A DNA stretch of 64,000 nt from Burkholderiales bacterium (GCA_022843925.1 JALHMS010000003.1:184440-248439), one strand, 5' to 3'; shown: positions 9,666 to 18,070, numbered from the stretch's first letter. Notes: generated by a model not told the origin, from the letters alone. A program made the numbers and translations.

Positions 9666-9734
9666 ACACCTGGGGCAGGATCCCCTGTCAGGACCCGGGC
9701 AGGAATGACGCGGACTCGTTTCACCACTTCTGTC

Positions 9735-9755
9735 GTCTGGGGTCAGGTCTCGTTT
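9735..9755 (+). repeat. solo copy of the RAYT upstream sequence
   Basis: TCTGGGGTCAGGTCTCGTTT here matches, with one gap and two changes, CTGGGGACAGGTCTTGATTT at 38915-38934 just upstream of the RAYT gene. It may be a scar of an excised or decayed RAYT-type element. The similarity is clear but short. Confidence 0.4.
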
Positions 9756-9924
9756 CTCGCCTCCGCGTCGTGACCGACTTCGATCGTAGGGCCGTGACGG
9801 GAACGACGCGGGACGGTTTCGCTCCGTGGCCGTGCAGATCGCCATCGGACGTGACACGGGTCGAGGGTGGCCCCGAGCGAGGACGTGCCGGAATCCTGCC
9901 CGCCATCACTGATATCCGAAAGTT

Positions 9925-9959
9925 CCGGCCGCTATCGGGAGTTGCTCCCGAATGGCCGG
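9925..9959. other. strong imperfect palindrome upstream of a PEP-CTERM gene
   Basis: CCGGCC (9925-9930) pairs with GGCCGG (9954-9959), and CGGGAG (9936-9941) with CTCCCG (9945-9950), around a 3-base loop. Between the stems are unequal bulges of 5 and 3 bases. There is no T run, so it is not a standard intrinsic terminator. It is 88 bp before the start at 10047 and could be an operator or a leader hairpin. The remaining gap from 9666 shows only the short repeat at 9735. Confidence 0.45.
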
Positions 9960-10046
9960 ACTTACGTGTCCTTTGTCGCACGTGTCCGGTATGGTGCCAA
10001 GCGTTCCTAAAGGAACCGACACCATCGAAAACGAGGAGACTGTGAA

Positions 10047-10682
10047 ATGACCAAGGACACATGGAGCACGCGCGCCCGTACTGCCGCATTGGCCATCGTC
10101 ATGGCGGCGAGCGTATATCCGGGCGGAGATGTCCGCGCAGGTATCACGTACGACGAAGCGACCAGTGGCGACCTTTCCGGGGACAAGGCGACACCCACCC
10201 CGCTGACATTCGCGGATGGCAGCAACGTGATCAAAGGCACGACGACGCGGAACGAGTTCGATCTGATCGCGGTGACGATCCCCTCGGCACTCCGTCTGAA
10301 CGCCGTCTTCCTCGATGCGATGGTCGGAAATCTGGCATTCATTGCAGTGCAGTCGGGCACGGTATGGACAGAGAACCTCGGTGCTGACATCACCACCGCG
10401 GAGAATCTCCTGGGATGGGCACACTTCGGGCCGCGCAACAACACGCTCGGCACCGACGTCCTGGACGACATGGGGGCTGGTGCGGGTGCAATCGGTTTCG
10501 CCGTGCCACTCGCGGCGGGCGACTACACCTTCCTCATTCAACAGACCGGTGGCTCGCTCGTCACGTACGAGTTCCGGTTCGAAGTCTCGCCCGTTCCGGA
10601 GCCGGCGACCTTCGGGACCCTGGCGGCGGGCCTCCTCGTAATCGGAACCGCGCTGCGTCGTCGAACGACCCGACGTCGCTGA
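10047..10682 (+). CDS. PEP-CTERM sorting-domain protein
   Basis: A 211-residue exported protein. GAGGAG lies 9-14 bases before ATG 10047. A signal peptide (AALAIVMAASVYPGGDVRA) precedes a body rich in Thr, Gly, Asp and Ala with no recognised enzyme motif, resembling small choice-of-anchor surface proteins. The C-terminus is a full sorting signal: PVPEPATF (about residues 182-189), a hydrophobic helix TLAAGLLVIGTAL, then RRRTTRRR. It should be exported by Sec and handled by an exosortase encoded elsewhere. A GC hairpin follows the stop. Confidence 0.88.
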   Translation: MTKDTWSTRARTAALAIVMAASVYPGGDVRAGITYDEATSGDLSGDKATPTPLTFADGSNVIKGTTTRNEFDLIAVTIPSALRLNAVFLDAMVGNLAFIAVQSGTVWTENLGADITTAENLLGWAHFGPRNNTLGTDVLDDMGAGAGAIGFAVPLAAGDYTFLIQQTGGSLVTYEFRFEVSPVPEPATFGTLAAGLLVIGTALRRRTTRRR

Positions 10683-10715
10683 AACCGCGACTCGATCACC
10701 CAGACCGTTGGATAC

Positions 10716-10749
10716 GCCTCCGCCGTCCTCCCTGAATGACGGTGGAGGC
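10716..10749 (+). terminator. GC hairpin downstream of PEP-CTERM gene
   Basis: GCCTCCGCCGTC (10716-10727) pairs with GACGGTGGAGGC (10738-10749), 12 bp with one G-T pair and a 10-base loop, 34 bp after the stop at 10682. There is no T tract, so it is a likely but not textbook terminator. The rest of the gap to 11255 (about 500 bp) holds nothing I can support. Confidence 0.5.
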
Positions 10750-11255
10750 GGCTCGATGGGCAGACAGGGATCGCGAGGCACGACCCCGTGCGCCGCGTGA
10801 CCGAGCCCGACGGCATCGCGCGGTGGACCCGCATCCTGCCAGTCAACCCGACACGCGAACACCGGCGGCGATAAGCCGGCCGGGCACTGCCCTGGTTCGC
10901 GCAGCAGGGAAACGCCGACACGCGGATCATCCGGGCTCGCCGGCATCGCCCCGATGCCGCCCTTGAGCGCGCCCGCAACGTTACCCTGCGCGCCGAACGA
11001 TCGAACGCGGTCTTGCGACGCTCTGAGGCCTTTCGGACGACGCATGCGCCAGCGGTCGTGGGGGCGGCCGGTCCTTCCTGATGGCGTGGGACGCTGTTCG
11101 AGGCGCTTCCTCTCCTGGGGGTCCAGCAGGTTGACCATCGGACGTGCGCCATCGACCATTGCGACCAAAGCCCGTACCCGCCCCATCCCCCAACCCCAAC
11201 GTCGCAAGCCCGCCGGAAGGCGGAACTCGACGCACACCACAGGAGTGTGCCGTTC

Positions 11256-11846
11256 ATGGTTCACCACCGATTTCCCGCCCGCATCGCCGAAACGCTGCAT
11301 GCGTTCGCATCCCTCGCGCTGATCACGGGTCTCGCAGGCTGCGTCACGCCCCCACGAACCGGCTCGAATCCGGTGCCGCCTGAGACGATCAATCTGCCGC
11401 TGATCCAAGGCTGGTTCGAAGGACGCCGCGCCTACTACGTCACCACCGACACATCCGATGCCGCGACGTCGGGCATGATGGGTGCGAACTACGTACCGCG
11501 ACTCGCCAACACCTTGCCGCCCGAACCCAAGGTCCCGGGCACGCCTTCCAGCACGGATCGCATCTACAAGTTCCCCAACGGCGAGCAGGCGAGTGTCCTT
11601 CCGTCGGCGCCCGAGCCCCTCGGCGCCGGCAACACGAGCAATGCGTACAGCCCGCTCTGGCAGGTCGTCAACGTGACGTGGAATCCAGGGGTCGCGCCGG
11701 TCCTGTTGCGGTCCGAGCAGGACGTCCTCGAGGCCGAAGATGCAGGCCGCGTGACCGTCGAACCCACGCGCCTCGTGGTCAACTGCCCGGTGGTGCGGAT
11801 CGAGGGGGAACTGCTTCCCGGTGCCTCGCTCCCGAAGGGGCGCTGA
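11256..11846 (+). CDS. secreted lipoprotein of unknown function
   Basis: A 196-residue protein. ATG 11256 is chosen over the GTG at 11247 because the AGGAG at 11241-11245 is correctly spaced only from the ATG. The N-terminus ends in a lipobox LAGC (Cys 29), so it should be a lipoprotein. The mature part (YYVTTDTSD, MGANYVPRLAN, IYKFPNGEQASVLPSAPEP, YSPLWQVVNVTW) resembles secreted DUF-type proteins with a single beta domain, but I cannot name the family with confidence. It converges on the LysR gene. Confidence 0.75.
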   Translation: MVHHRFPARIAETLHAFASLALITGLAGCVTPPRTGSNPVPPETINLPLIQGWFEGRRAYYVTTDTSDAATSGMMGANYVPRLANTLPPEPKVPGTPSSTDRIYKFPNGEQASVLPSAPEPLGAGNTSNAYSPLWQVVNVTWNPGVAPVLLRSEQDVLEAEDAGRVTVEPTRLVVNCPVVRIEGELLPGASLPKGR

Positions 11847-11967
11847 GGGTGGCCGAACCGCCTCGCGGTCATCTGCGGTGACCGCGACGGACGGGCGAGT
11901 GCATTCCCCGAGGGCGTCTTGGCGGCCAGCACCGCAGCGGCGACGCGGATCGAACCACCGAGTCTCC

Positions 11968-12897
11968 CTAGATCCCCCTGACCCGGCCGCCGCCACTGAA
12001 TGAGGGCTCGAGAAAAATCTGGCGGAAGTAGTCCCGGAATGCGGACATCGTGGGCGCCAGCTCGGCGCCCTTCCTCCAGGCGAGGCCGACCGTCATCGCC
12101 GGTATCGCATCCTTCAGGTTCACCGTCTCGATGCGTTTCCCCTCCAGCGACCACGGGCGGTAGACCATGTCGGAGAGGATGGAGACGCCCCATCCGTTCG
12201 CCACCATGCTGCGCACAGCCTCGACGGACGAGGTGCGCAGCCGGATGTTCGGTTGGAACGGGGTGCGACCCCAATAGCGCAGCGCGGTCTGCGCCGCCTC
12301 GTCCACCGTGAGCATGATGTAGGGCTCGCGCGCGACCTCGGAGAGCGTGATTTCCGGTAGTTCGAGCAACGGATGTCTGGCCGACACCCAAAGCCTTCGT
12401 TGGGACCCGAAGAACGTCTCGCTCGCCAGCTCCGGACTGACCAGATTCGAGGTGAGCAGCACTGCCATGTCGAACCGGTTGCCCAGGAGACCTTCTTCGA
12501 TCGCGTCGCGGCTCAATTCATAGGCATTGACCGTGATGCGGGGGTAGAGCTGGGAGAACCGCTGGAGGTGATAAGGAAGAAAGTACCCCAGCACCGTATA
12601 GGTGGTGGCCACGCTCAGAGTGCCGTCCAGCCGGCTGTCTGCCGTGGGGACCCGCAGAGCCTCGTCCACGGCCGAGAGGATGGTGTACGCATGCCCCAGG
12701 AACTTGCGCCCCGCCTCCGTGAGCTCCATGCCTGAATTGGTTCTCACGAACAACGCACCGCCGACCTCGGTCTCCAGTTCCTTGATGGCTGTCGTGACCG
12801 CCGACTGGGAAATGCTCAGTTGGATCGCGGCCTGCGACACCTGCCCGAGTTCGGCAGTGGCCACGAAGTACTTCAGCTGCCTGATCGATAGAGACAT
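11968..12897 (-). CDS. LysR-type transcriptional regulator, divergent from the pxp/biotin operon
   Basis: A 309-residue LTTR from ATG 12897; a GTG at 12921 would add 8 residues. The winged helix is at the N-terminus (IRQLKYFVATAELGQVSQAA, then SQSAVTTAIKELE), followed by a periplasmic-binding-type effector domain (GTLSVATTYTVLGYFLPYHL onward). It is divergent from pxpA with 265 bp between starts, the usual layout for a LysR regulator and its target. It most likely senses the substrate or an intermediate of the amide/lactam pathway encoded at 13163-21909. The effector is unknown. Confidence 0.92.
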   Translation of the reverse strand: MSLSIRQLKYFVATAELGQVSQAAIQLSISQSAVTTAIKELETEVGGALFVRTNSGMELTEAGRKFLGHAYTILSAVDEALRVPTADSRLDGTLSVATTYTVLGYFLPYHLQRFSQLYPRITVNAYELSRDAIEEGLLGNRFDMAVLLTSNLVSPELASETFFGSQRRLWVSARHPLLELPEITLSEVAREPYIMLTVDEAAQTALRYWGRTPFQPNIRLRTSSVEAVRSMVANGWGVSILSDMVYRPWSLEGKRIETVNLKDAIPAMTVGLAWRKGAELAPTMSAFRDYFRQIFLEPSFSGGGRVRGI

Positions 12898-13024
12898 CAC
12901 ATATTCCAGATTCGCAGCCACCGTTCATCGGGAATCCAGATCGCTGCCGCGCACCACTTTGGCCGGAATCGGGCAACAAACTGACCTTTCGGCACTATTT
13001 TCATGCGGGCGGCGTGCAACCCTT

Positions 13025-13035
13025 CTGAATTTCAG
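13025..13035. promoter_or_regulatory. candidate LysR operator (CTGAATTTCAG)
   Basis: A perfect dyad CTGAA-T-TTCAG lies in the AT-rich divergent gap between the LysR gene (start 12897) and pxpA (start 13163), in a position typical of LTTR sites. It is one of the few symmetric words in this gap. Functional role is inference. Confidence 0.3.
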
Positions 13036-13063
13036 ATACCTGTGCATCGAATAATATTTCTTT

Positions 13064-13091
13064 TTGGTTTGGTGCCACAGGTTTCTAATAG
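13064..13091 (+). promoter_or_regulatory. candidate sigma-70 promoter of the pxpA operon
   Basis: TTGGTT (13064-13069), a 16-base spacer and TAATAG (13086-13091), 72 bp before the pxpA start. The region is markedly AT-richer than its surroundings. Match to consensus is moderate. Confidence 0.3.
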
Positions 13092-13162
13092 GGCGCACGC
13101 GGCTCGCCAATGCAGTCCACGCGCCCTGCGGGATTCCCTGCCGTCATCCGAGGAAGAAGACC

Positions 13163-13921
13163 ATGACACTGGCTATCAATTGCGACATGGGCGAGGCCTA
13201 CGGCCTCTACAGGTGCGGGGACGACGAAGGGATCATGCCGTTCATCACGCTCGCGAACGTGGCGTGCGGCTTCCACGCCTCCGACCCCGTGGTGATGCGG
13301 AAGACCGTCCGCCTCGCAAAGCACCACGGCGTGGGTGTCGGCGCCCATCCGTCGTACCCCGACCTCCAGGGCTTCGGCCGGCGCGAGATGAAGATGACGC
13401 GCGACGAGCTCTCCGCGTGCCTCATCTACCAGGTGGGCGCGCTCAAAGCCTTCCTCGACGCCGAGGGCATGCCGCTCAATCACATCAAGCCGCACGGTGC
13501 CCTCTACGGTGTGGCCGCCCGTGACGAGAGCGTGGCCAATGCGATGGCGGACGCGGCTGAAGTCTTCGGCGTTCCGCTGCTGGGCATGGCGGGTACGAAG
13601 CACGAAGAGGTCTACACGAAGCGCGGCATCCCTTTCCTCGCCGAGTACTTCACCGACCTCGACTACAACGACGACGGTTCTCTGATCATCACCCGGGAGC
13701 ACGTGGGCAAGGACCCCGCGGATGCCGCCAAGCGATCGTTACGTGCCGTACAGCACGGCACGGCAGTCTCGGTGAATGGCAACGAGATCCCGATGCGCGC
13801 CGATTGCGTATGCGTGCATTCGGACACCCCCGGTGCGGTCGACCTTGCCCGAGCCGTGCGGGACGCATTGCGACCCTGGCTCGGCAAGGAAACTGCCGCC
13901 AGCACCTCCGCCGCGCACTGA
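13163..13921 (+). CDS. pxpA: LamB/YcsF family protein, 5-oxoprolinase subunit A-like
   Basis: A 252-residue protein; AGGAAGAAG precedes ATG 13163. Family landmarks are intact: INCDMGEAYG at the N-terminus, LANVACGFHASDP, GVGAHPSYPD and HIKPHGALYG. In E. coli PxpA works with PxpB and PxpC as an ATP-dependent 5-oxoprolinase. Here the same three subunits are encoded together with a biotin carboxylase and a biotin carrier, so the reaction may be biotin-dependent and the substrate may differ from 5-oxoproline. First gene of the operon, divergent from the LysR gene. Confidence 0.93.
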   Translation: MTLAINCDMGEAYGLYRCGDDEGIMPFITLANVACGFHASDPVVMRKTVRLAKHHGVGVGAHPSYPDLQGFGRREMKMTRDELSACLIYQVGALKAFLDAEGMPLNHIKPHGALYGVAARDESVANAMADAAEVFGVPLLGMAGTKHEEVYTKRGIPFLAEYFTDLDYNDDGSLIITREHVGKDPADAAKRSLRAVQHGTAVSVNGNEIPMRADCVCVHSDTPGAVDLARAVRDALRPWLGKETAASTSAAH

Positions 13922-13935
13922 CGCACCTGCCCGCC

Positions 13936-14526
13936 GTGCCGCACGTTCTCTACAACGGCCCCACCAGCCCCTTCGGTCGCATGACCCGTGTCGTCGGTCT
14001 AGAACTGGGCATTGCGGTGGAGGAACGTGCGATCGACGTCTACACCGCGGAGTTCCTCGACAAGTTCAATCCCCTCCGCCAGATCCCGACGCTCCAGACC
14101 GCGAGCGGCGACGTCCTGTACGACAGCCGCGTGATCTGCCGCTGGTTCGACAGCGTCTCGGATCGCGCGAAGCTCATCCCGGTCGACCACCAATGGGAGG
14201 TGGAACGGCGCTGGGCGCTCGCCATCGGCCTGATGGAGGCGGGGCTTGGCCGGCGCATGGAGATCCTGCGACCCGAAGGCGAAAAGAGCCCGGGCCACAT
14301 CGCCAAGCTGGAAGCGCGGATCGATCGCGCGATCGATCAGCTCGAATTGGAAGCGGCTGCGTTGCGTGACGCCGGCATGCGCATGGATGCCATCGCCGCC
14401 GCCGTCGCGCTGGAGTACACCGATTTCCGGTACACGCGCGACTGGCGTGCACGCTGTCCGTCGCTCGAAACGTGGCTCGCGGCTTTCGGCACCCGCCCGA
14501 GCCTCCAGACAACCCGCCCCCACTAG
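13936..14526 (+). CDS. glutathione S-transferase family protein
   Basis: A 196-residue cytosolic protein with GTG start at 13936, 14 bases after the pxpA stop; no good ribosome site is seen, so coupling to pxpA is likely. The N-terminal thioredoxin fold shows VLYNGPTSPFGRMTRVV, RQIPTLQTASGDVLYDSRVICRWFD (cis-Pro and the glutathione-gripping DSR turn). The C-terminal helical domain contains YTDFRY. The normal Cys/Ser at the active position is Ser (TSPF). A GST in a pxp/biotin operon is unexpected; its role is unknown. Confidence 0.85.
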   Translation: MPHVLYNGPTSPFGRMTRVVGLELGIAVEERAIDVYTAEFLDKFNPLRQIPTLQTASGDVLYDSRVICRWFDSVSDRAKLIPVDHQWEVERRWALAIGLMEAGLGRRMEILRPEGEKSPGHIAKLEARIDRAIDQLELEAAALRDAGMRMDAIAAAVALEYTDFRYTRDWRARCPSLETWLAAFGTRPSLQTTRPH

Positions 14527-14548
14527 CCCCCCGCATCAGGAGCAGGCC

Positions 14549-14794
14549 ATGGCCCACCACGAGGTTCTCTCTCCGCTTCCGGGCACGTTCTACCGCAAGC
14601 CCGCGCCCGACGCAGAAGTCTTCGTGCAGGAAGGCGCCAGCGTGAAGGTAGGCGATGTCATCGGCCTGGTGGAGGTGATGAAGCAGTTCAGCGAGGTTCA
14701 CGCCGACGCCGCCGGCCGGCTCGTCCGGTTCATGGTAGAGAACGAGGATGCCGTCGAGCCCGGCCAGCCGATCGCGATGATCGAGATCGGCTGA
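14549..14794 (+). CDS. free-standing biotin carboxyl carrier protein (AccB-like)
   Basis: An 81-residue protein with AGGAGCAGG before ATG 14549. It is only the biotinyl domain: SPLPGTFYRKPAPDAEVFV, SVKVGDVIGLVEVMK, FMVENEDAVEPGQPIAMIEIG. Lys45 in EVMK is the expected biotin attachment site. AccB of fatty acid synthesis normally has about 150 residues with a Pro/Ala-rich linker; this short form lacks it. It sits directly before the biotin carboxylase gene and should be its carrier. Confidence 0.9.
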   Translation: MAHHEVLSPLPGTFYRKPAPDAEVFVQEGASVKVGDVIGLVEVMKQFSEVHADAAGRLVRFMVENEDAVEPGQPIAMIEIG

Positions 14795-14811
14795 CGTCGA
14801 GCGAGCGCATC

Positions 14812-16212
14812 GTGCCGATCCGCAGACTGCTGGTGGCCAATCGCGGCGAGATCGCCGTCCGCGTCATTCGAGCCGCCCGTGAACTCGGCATCCAGGCCGT
14901 CGCGGTCCACAGCGACGCCGATCGCGAGAGCCTCGCCGTGCGCATGGCCGACGTCGTGGTGCCGATCGGCCCGCCCCAGGCCGCGAAGAGCTATCTCAAC
15001 GTCGACGCGCTCATGAAGGCCGCGGTCGATTCCGGGGCCGATGCCGTGCATCCCGGCTACGGATTCCTTTCCGAGAATGCCGCCTTTGCCGAGCGCGTGG
15101 AGGCGGCCGGCCTCGTGTTCGTCGGTCCGACGCCGGAGGCGATCCGCACCATGGGCAACAAGTCCCTCGCGCGCGAGACCGCGGCGAAGGCGGGCGTGCC
15201 CTGCGTACCCGGCAGCGATGGCGTCGTCGAGTCGGTCGAAGAAGCCGTGTCGGTCGCCGGCACGATCGGCTGGCCGATCATGATCAAGGCATCGGCCGGC
15301 GGTGGCGGGCGAGGTATCCGGGTCGCGAACGACGCGGACGAACTGCGCAGCCAGATGGTCACAGCGCAGGCCGAGGCCCAGGCGGCCTTCGGTGACAGGA
15401 GCGTGTACCTCGAACGCTTCATCCGCCGTGCGCGGCACGTCGAGGTCCAGGTGCTCGGGGATGGCAGGGATGCGATCCATTGCTTCGAGCGCGAATGCTC
15501 GCTGCAACGCCGCCGCCAGAAGATCCTCGAAGAGGCGCCGTCACCCGCACTCTCGCCCGAGACACGCGCGCGGCTTTGCGAATCGGCGGTGCAACTGGCC
15601 CGATCGGTGGGCTACCGCGGTGCCGGCACCCTCGAGTATCTCTACGACGACGAATCGCGCGAGTTCTTCTTCATCGAGATGAACACGCGCATCCAGGTGG
15701 AACACCCGATCACCGAAATGATCACCGGCATCGACCTGGTGCGCGAGATGATCCGTATCGCCGGCGGCGAACCGCTCCGGTTCCGGCAGAGCGACATCGT
15801 CATGCGTGGCGTGGCGATCGAGTGCCGCATCAACGCCGAGGATCCCGACCGGAACTTCATGCCGAGCCCGGGGAAGGTGCACGAGGTCATCCTGCCCGGC
15901 GGCCCCGGCGTGCGGATCGACTCGATGCTGTATCCCGGCTACACGGTGCCGCCCTGGTACGACTCGCTGCTCGCGAAGCTCGTGGTGCACGCCGAAGACC
16001 GCCCCGCGGCGATCGCGCGCATGCGGCGAGCGCTCGGCGAACTCCGCATCGAGGGCATCAAGACGACGCGCGGCCTGCATCTCGCACTGATGGACGAAGC
16101 GCGTTTCCAGGCCGCCGATTTCCACACCAATGCCCTCGAGGCCTGGCTCGCGGCTCGCCCGGCCGAGCCGCCCGCCACCACACCCGCCCCCGTTTCGCCC
16201 ACTTCCTCCTGA
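14812..16212 (+). CDS. biotin carboxylase (AccC-like) of the pxp operon
   Basis: A 466-residue ATP-grasp enzyme from GTG 14812, 17 bases after the carrier gene. The N-terminal domain opens RRLLVANRGEIAVRVIRAA; the ATP lid is IMIKASAGGGGRGI (about 156-169); the catalytic segment EMNTRIQVEH (about 289-298) is complete. It carboxylates biotin on the carrier using bicarbonate and ATP. The neighbours PxpB and PxpC correspond to the carboxyltransferase part of urea carboxylase, so this is more likely dedicated to that complex than the housekeeping AccC. A housekeeping accBC pair would be expected elsewhere in the genome. Confidence 0.92.
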   Translation: MPIRRLLVANRGEIAVRVIRAARELGIQAVAVHSDADRESLAVRMADVVVPIGPPQAAKSYLNVDALMKAAVDSGADAVHPGYGFLSENAAFAERVEAAGLVFVGPTPEAIRTMGNKSLARETAAKAGVPCVPGSDGVVESVEEAVSVAGTIGWPIMIKASAGGGGRGIRVANDADELRSQMVTAQAEAQAAFGDRSVYLERFIRRARHVEVQVLGDGRDAIHCFERECSLQRRRQKILEEAPSPALSPETRARLCESAVQLARSVGYRGAGTLEYLYDDESREFFFIEMNTRIQVEHPITEMITGIDLVREMIRIAGGEPLRFRQSDIVMRGVAIECRINAEDPDRNFMPSPGKVHEVILPGGPGVRIDSMLYPGYTVPPWYDSLLAKLVVHAEDRPAAIARMRRALGELRIEGIKTTRGLHLALMDEARFQAADFHTNALEAWLAARPAEPPATTPAPVSPTSS

Positions 16213-16221
16213 GGACCGTCC

Positions 16222-17106
16222 ATGGCAGCCGCAACCGCCCGCTACAGCTTCGGTGCCGACGAGCACGTGTTCGTCGAGCTGTCCGAGGACATGTCGCTCG
16301 AGTCGTTCTTCAAGGGCATGGCGATCACCGACGCGCTGGCGAAGCGCAAGGTGCCCGGCGTGACCGAGATCTGCCCCGCGAACGCGTCGTACCTGGTGCG
16401 CTTCGATCCGGACGTGATCCATCCGGACGAGATGCTCGGGATTCTCCAGCAGCTGGAGCGCGAGCTTGGGGACGCCGAGCTCGAGGTTCCCACCCGGATC
16501 ATCGAAGTACCGGTGTACTACAACGATCCATGGACGCGCGAGACCCTCATGCGCTTCCGCGAGCGGCACCAGGATCCAACTGCCACCGACCTCGAGTACT
16601 CCGCGCGTGTGAATCACCACGCATCGGTGGAATCGTTCATCGACGCCCACGCGGGCAGCCCGTGGTTCGTGTCGATGGTCGGCTTCGTGGCAGGCCTGCC
16701 GTTCCTGTTCCAGATGGTCGAGCGCGCCAGGCAGATCGAGACGCCCAAGTACCTGCGGCCGCGCACCGACACGCCGAAGCTCACCATCGGTCACGGCGGC
16801 TGCTTCGGCGCCATCTACTCCGTGCGCGGCGCGGGCGGCTATCAGATGTACGGCATCACGCCGGCGCCCATCTTCGACCCGGCGCAGAAGCTGCCGTACT
16901 TCCGCGACTTCATGTGCTTCTTCAAGCCGGGCGACATCGTGAAGTACCGGAAGATCGATCGGGACGAATACGACCGCATGAATGCGCAGGTCGAGGCCGG
17001 CACCTTCGATCTGCGGATCCGCCCGGTGTCGTTCTCGCTCACGAAATTCCTGGCCGATCCGACCGGCTACAACAAGCATCTGGAGGGCATCCTCTATGGC
17101 CATTGA
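16222..17106 (+). CDS. pxpB: PxpB/KipI-like subunit (allophanate hydrolase subunit 1 family)
   Basis: A 294-residue protein. It has the AHS1 fold: N-terminal RYSFGADEHVFVELSEDMS, LVRFDPDVI, a strand RIIEVPVYYND, the VGFVAGLPFLF motif and TIGHGGCFGAIYS. It is longer than typical KipI (about 220-240) because of an extended C-terminal part from about residue 215. In urea carboxylase the equivalent domain forms half of the carboxyltransferase. The stop overlaps the pxpC start by 11 bases, a sign that the two subunits are made together. Confidence 0.88.
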   Translation: MAAATARYSFGADEHVFVELSEDMSLESFFKGMAITDALAKRKVPGVTEICPANASYLVRFDPDVIHPDEMLGILQQLERELGDAELEVPTRIIEVPVYYNDPWTRETLMRFRERHQDPTATDLEYSARVNHHASVESFIDAHAGSPWFVSMVGFVAGLPFLFQMVERARQIETPKYLRPRTDTPKLTIGHGGCFGAIYSVRGAGGYQMYGITPAPIFDPAQKLPYFRDFMCFFKPGDIVKYRKIDRDEYDRMNAQVEAGTFDLRIRPVSFSLTKFLADPTGYNKHLEGILYGH

Positions 17107-18070
17107 GATCGTCAAGCCGGGACTGGCGACCACGGTCCAGGACGCCGGACGGCCCGGCTACTACAACGTCGGCATTCCGTTGTCGGGTGCCCTCGACCAG
17201 TACTCCTTCCGCTGCGCGAACCTGCTCGTCGGCAACGACGAGAACGCTGCAGTGCTCGAGTGCACGTTGCTGGCGCCGGAGCTTGCCTTCCATGCACCCG
17301 CCCTCGTGGCGATCACCGGTGCGGAGGCCAATCCGAAGGTCAACGGCGTCGCCATGCCCCGGAACGAGGCCTTTGCCGTGAAGGCGGGCGACACGCTCGG
17401 CTTCGACTTCATGCGGATCGGAGCGCGGGCTTACATCGCGGTGGCCGGCGGAATCGACGTGCCGATGATCCTCGGCAGCCGGTCGACCTACGGACTCGGC
17501 GCCTTTGGCGGCTACCAGGGGCGCAAGCTCGCGACGGGCGACAGGCTGCCGATCGGTGTGCCGACGGCAAAGGCCCGGGCCGGACGGGTGCTGCCCGCGG
17601 ATCTCACGATGCCGCTGCCGAAGGAAACCGAACTGCGCGTCCTGCCCGGCCTCTACTTCCATCGCATCACCGATGCCTCGGCGGATACGTTCTTCGCCGA
17701 CACGTGGGCCGTGGCGCCGGAAGCGGATCGGATCGGCTATCGCTACAAGCAAGGGCGGCCGCTCCAGTGGCGCGAGCGGGCCCAGCCGTTCGGTGCGGGC
17801 TCGGACCCGTCGAACATCGTCGACGCGGGCTATCCATACGGCTCGATCCAGGTGCCCGGCGGGGTCGAGCCGATCATCCTGCATCGCGATGCGGTCTCGG
17901 GAGGCGGCTACGCCATGATCGGAACGATCATCAGCGCCGACATGGACAAGATCGCCCAGATGCAACCCAACTACAAGGCCAGGTTCGTGCGCGTGGACAT
18001 GCATGCCGCGCTCGCCGCCCGTGCCGAGTACAAGGCGCAACTCGCCCGCGTCCGGACCGCGCTCGGCTGA
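17096..18070 (+). CDS. pxpC: PxpC/KipA-like subunit (biotin-dependent carboxyltransferase family)
   Basis: A 324-residue AHS2-family protein starting at ATG 17096 inside the end of pxpB. The N-terminus is the family signature KPGLATTVQDAGRPGYYNVG followed by IPLSGALD. ITGAEA and VAGGIDVP, GSRSTYGLGAFGGYQGRKL and a VPGGVEPIIL segment follow. With PxpB it forms either the ATP-dependent 5-oxoprolinase core or, with the biotin proteins encoded here, a urea-carboxylase-like carboxyltransferase. Context favours the second reading. Confidence 0.9.
   Translation: MAIEIVKPGLATTVQDAGRPGYYNVGIPLSGALDQYSFRCANLLVGNDENAAVLECTLLAPELAFHAPALVAITGAEANPKVNGVAMPRNEAFAVKAGDTLGFDFMRIGARAYIAVAGGIDVPMILGSRSTYGLGAFGGYQGRKLATGDRLPIGVPTAKARAGRVLPADLTMPLPKETELRVLPGLYFHRITDASADTFFADTWAVAPEADRIGYRYKQGRPLQWRERAQPFGAGSDPSNIVDAGYPYGSIQVPGGVEPIILHRDAVSGGGYAMIGTIISADMDKIAQMQPNYKARFVRVDMHAALAARAEYKAQLARVRTALG

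Noticed and set aside
9906-11996. A 696-codon minus-strand frame
   Set aside because: It covers a PEP-CTERM gene and a lipoprotein gene on the plus strand, both with signal peptides and ribosome sites; its translation has no signal or domain.
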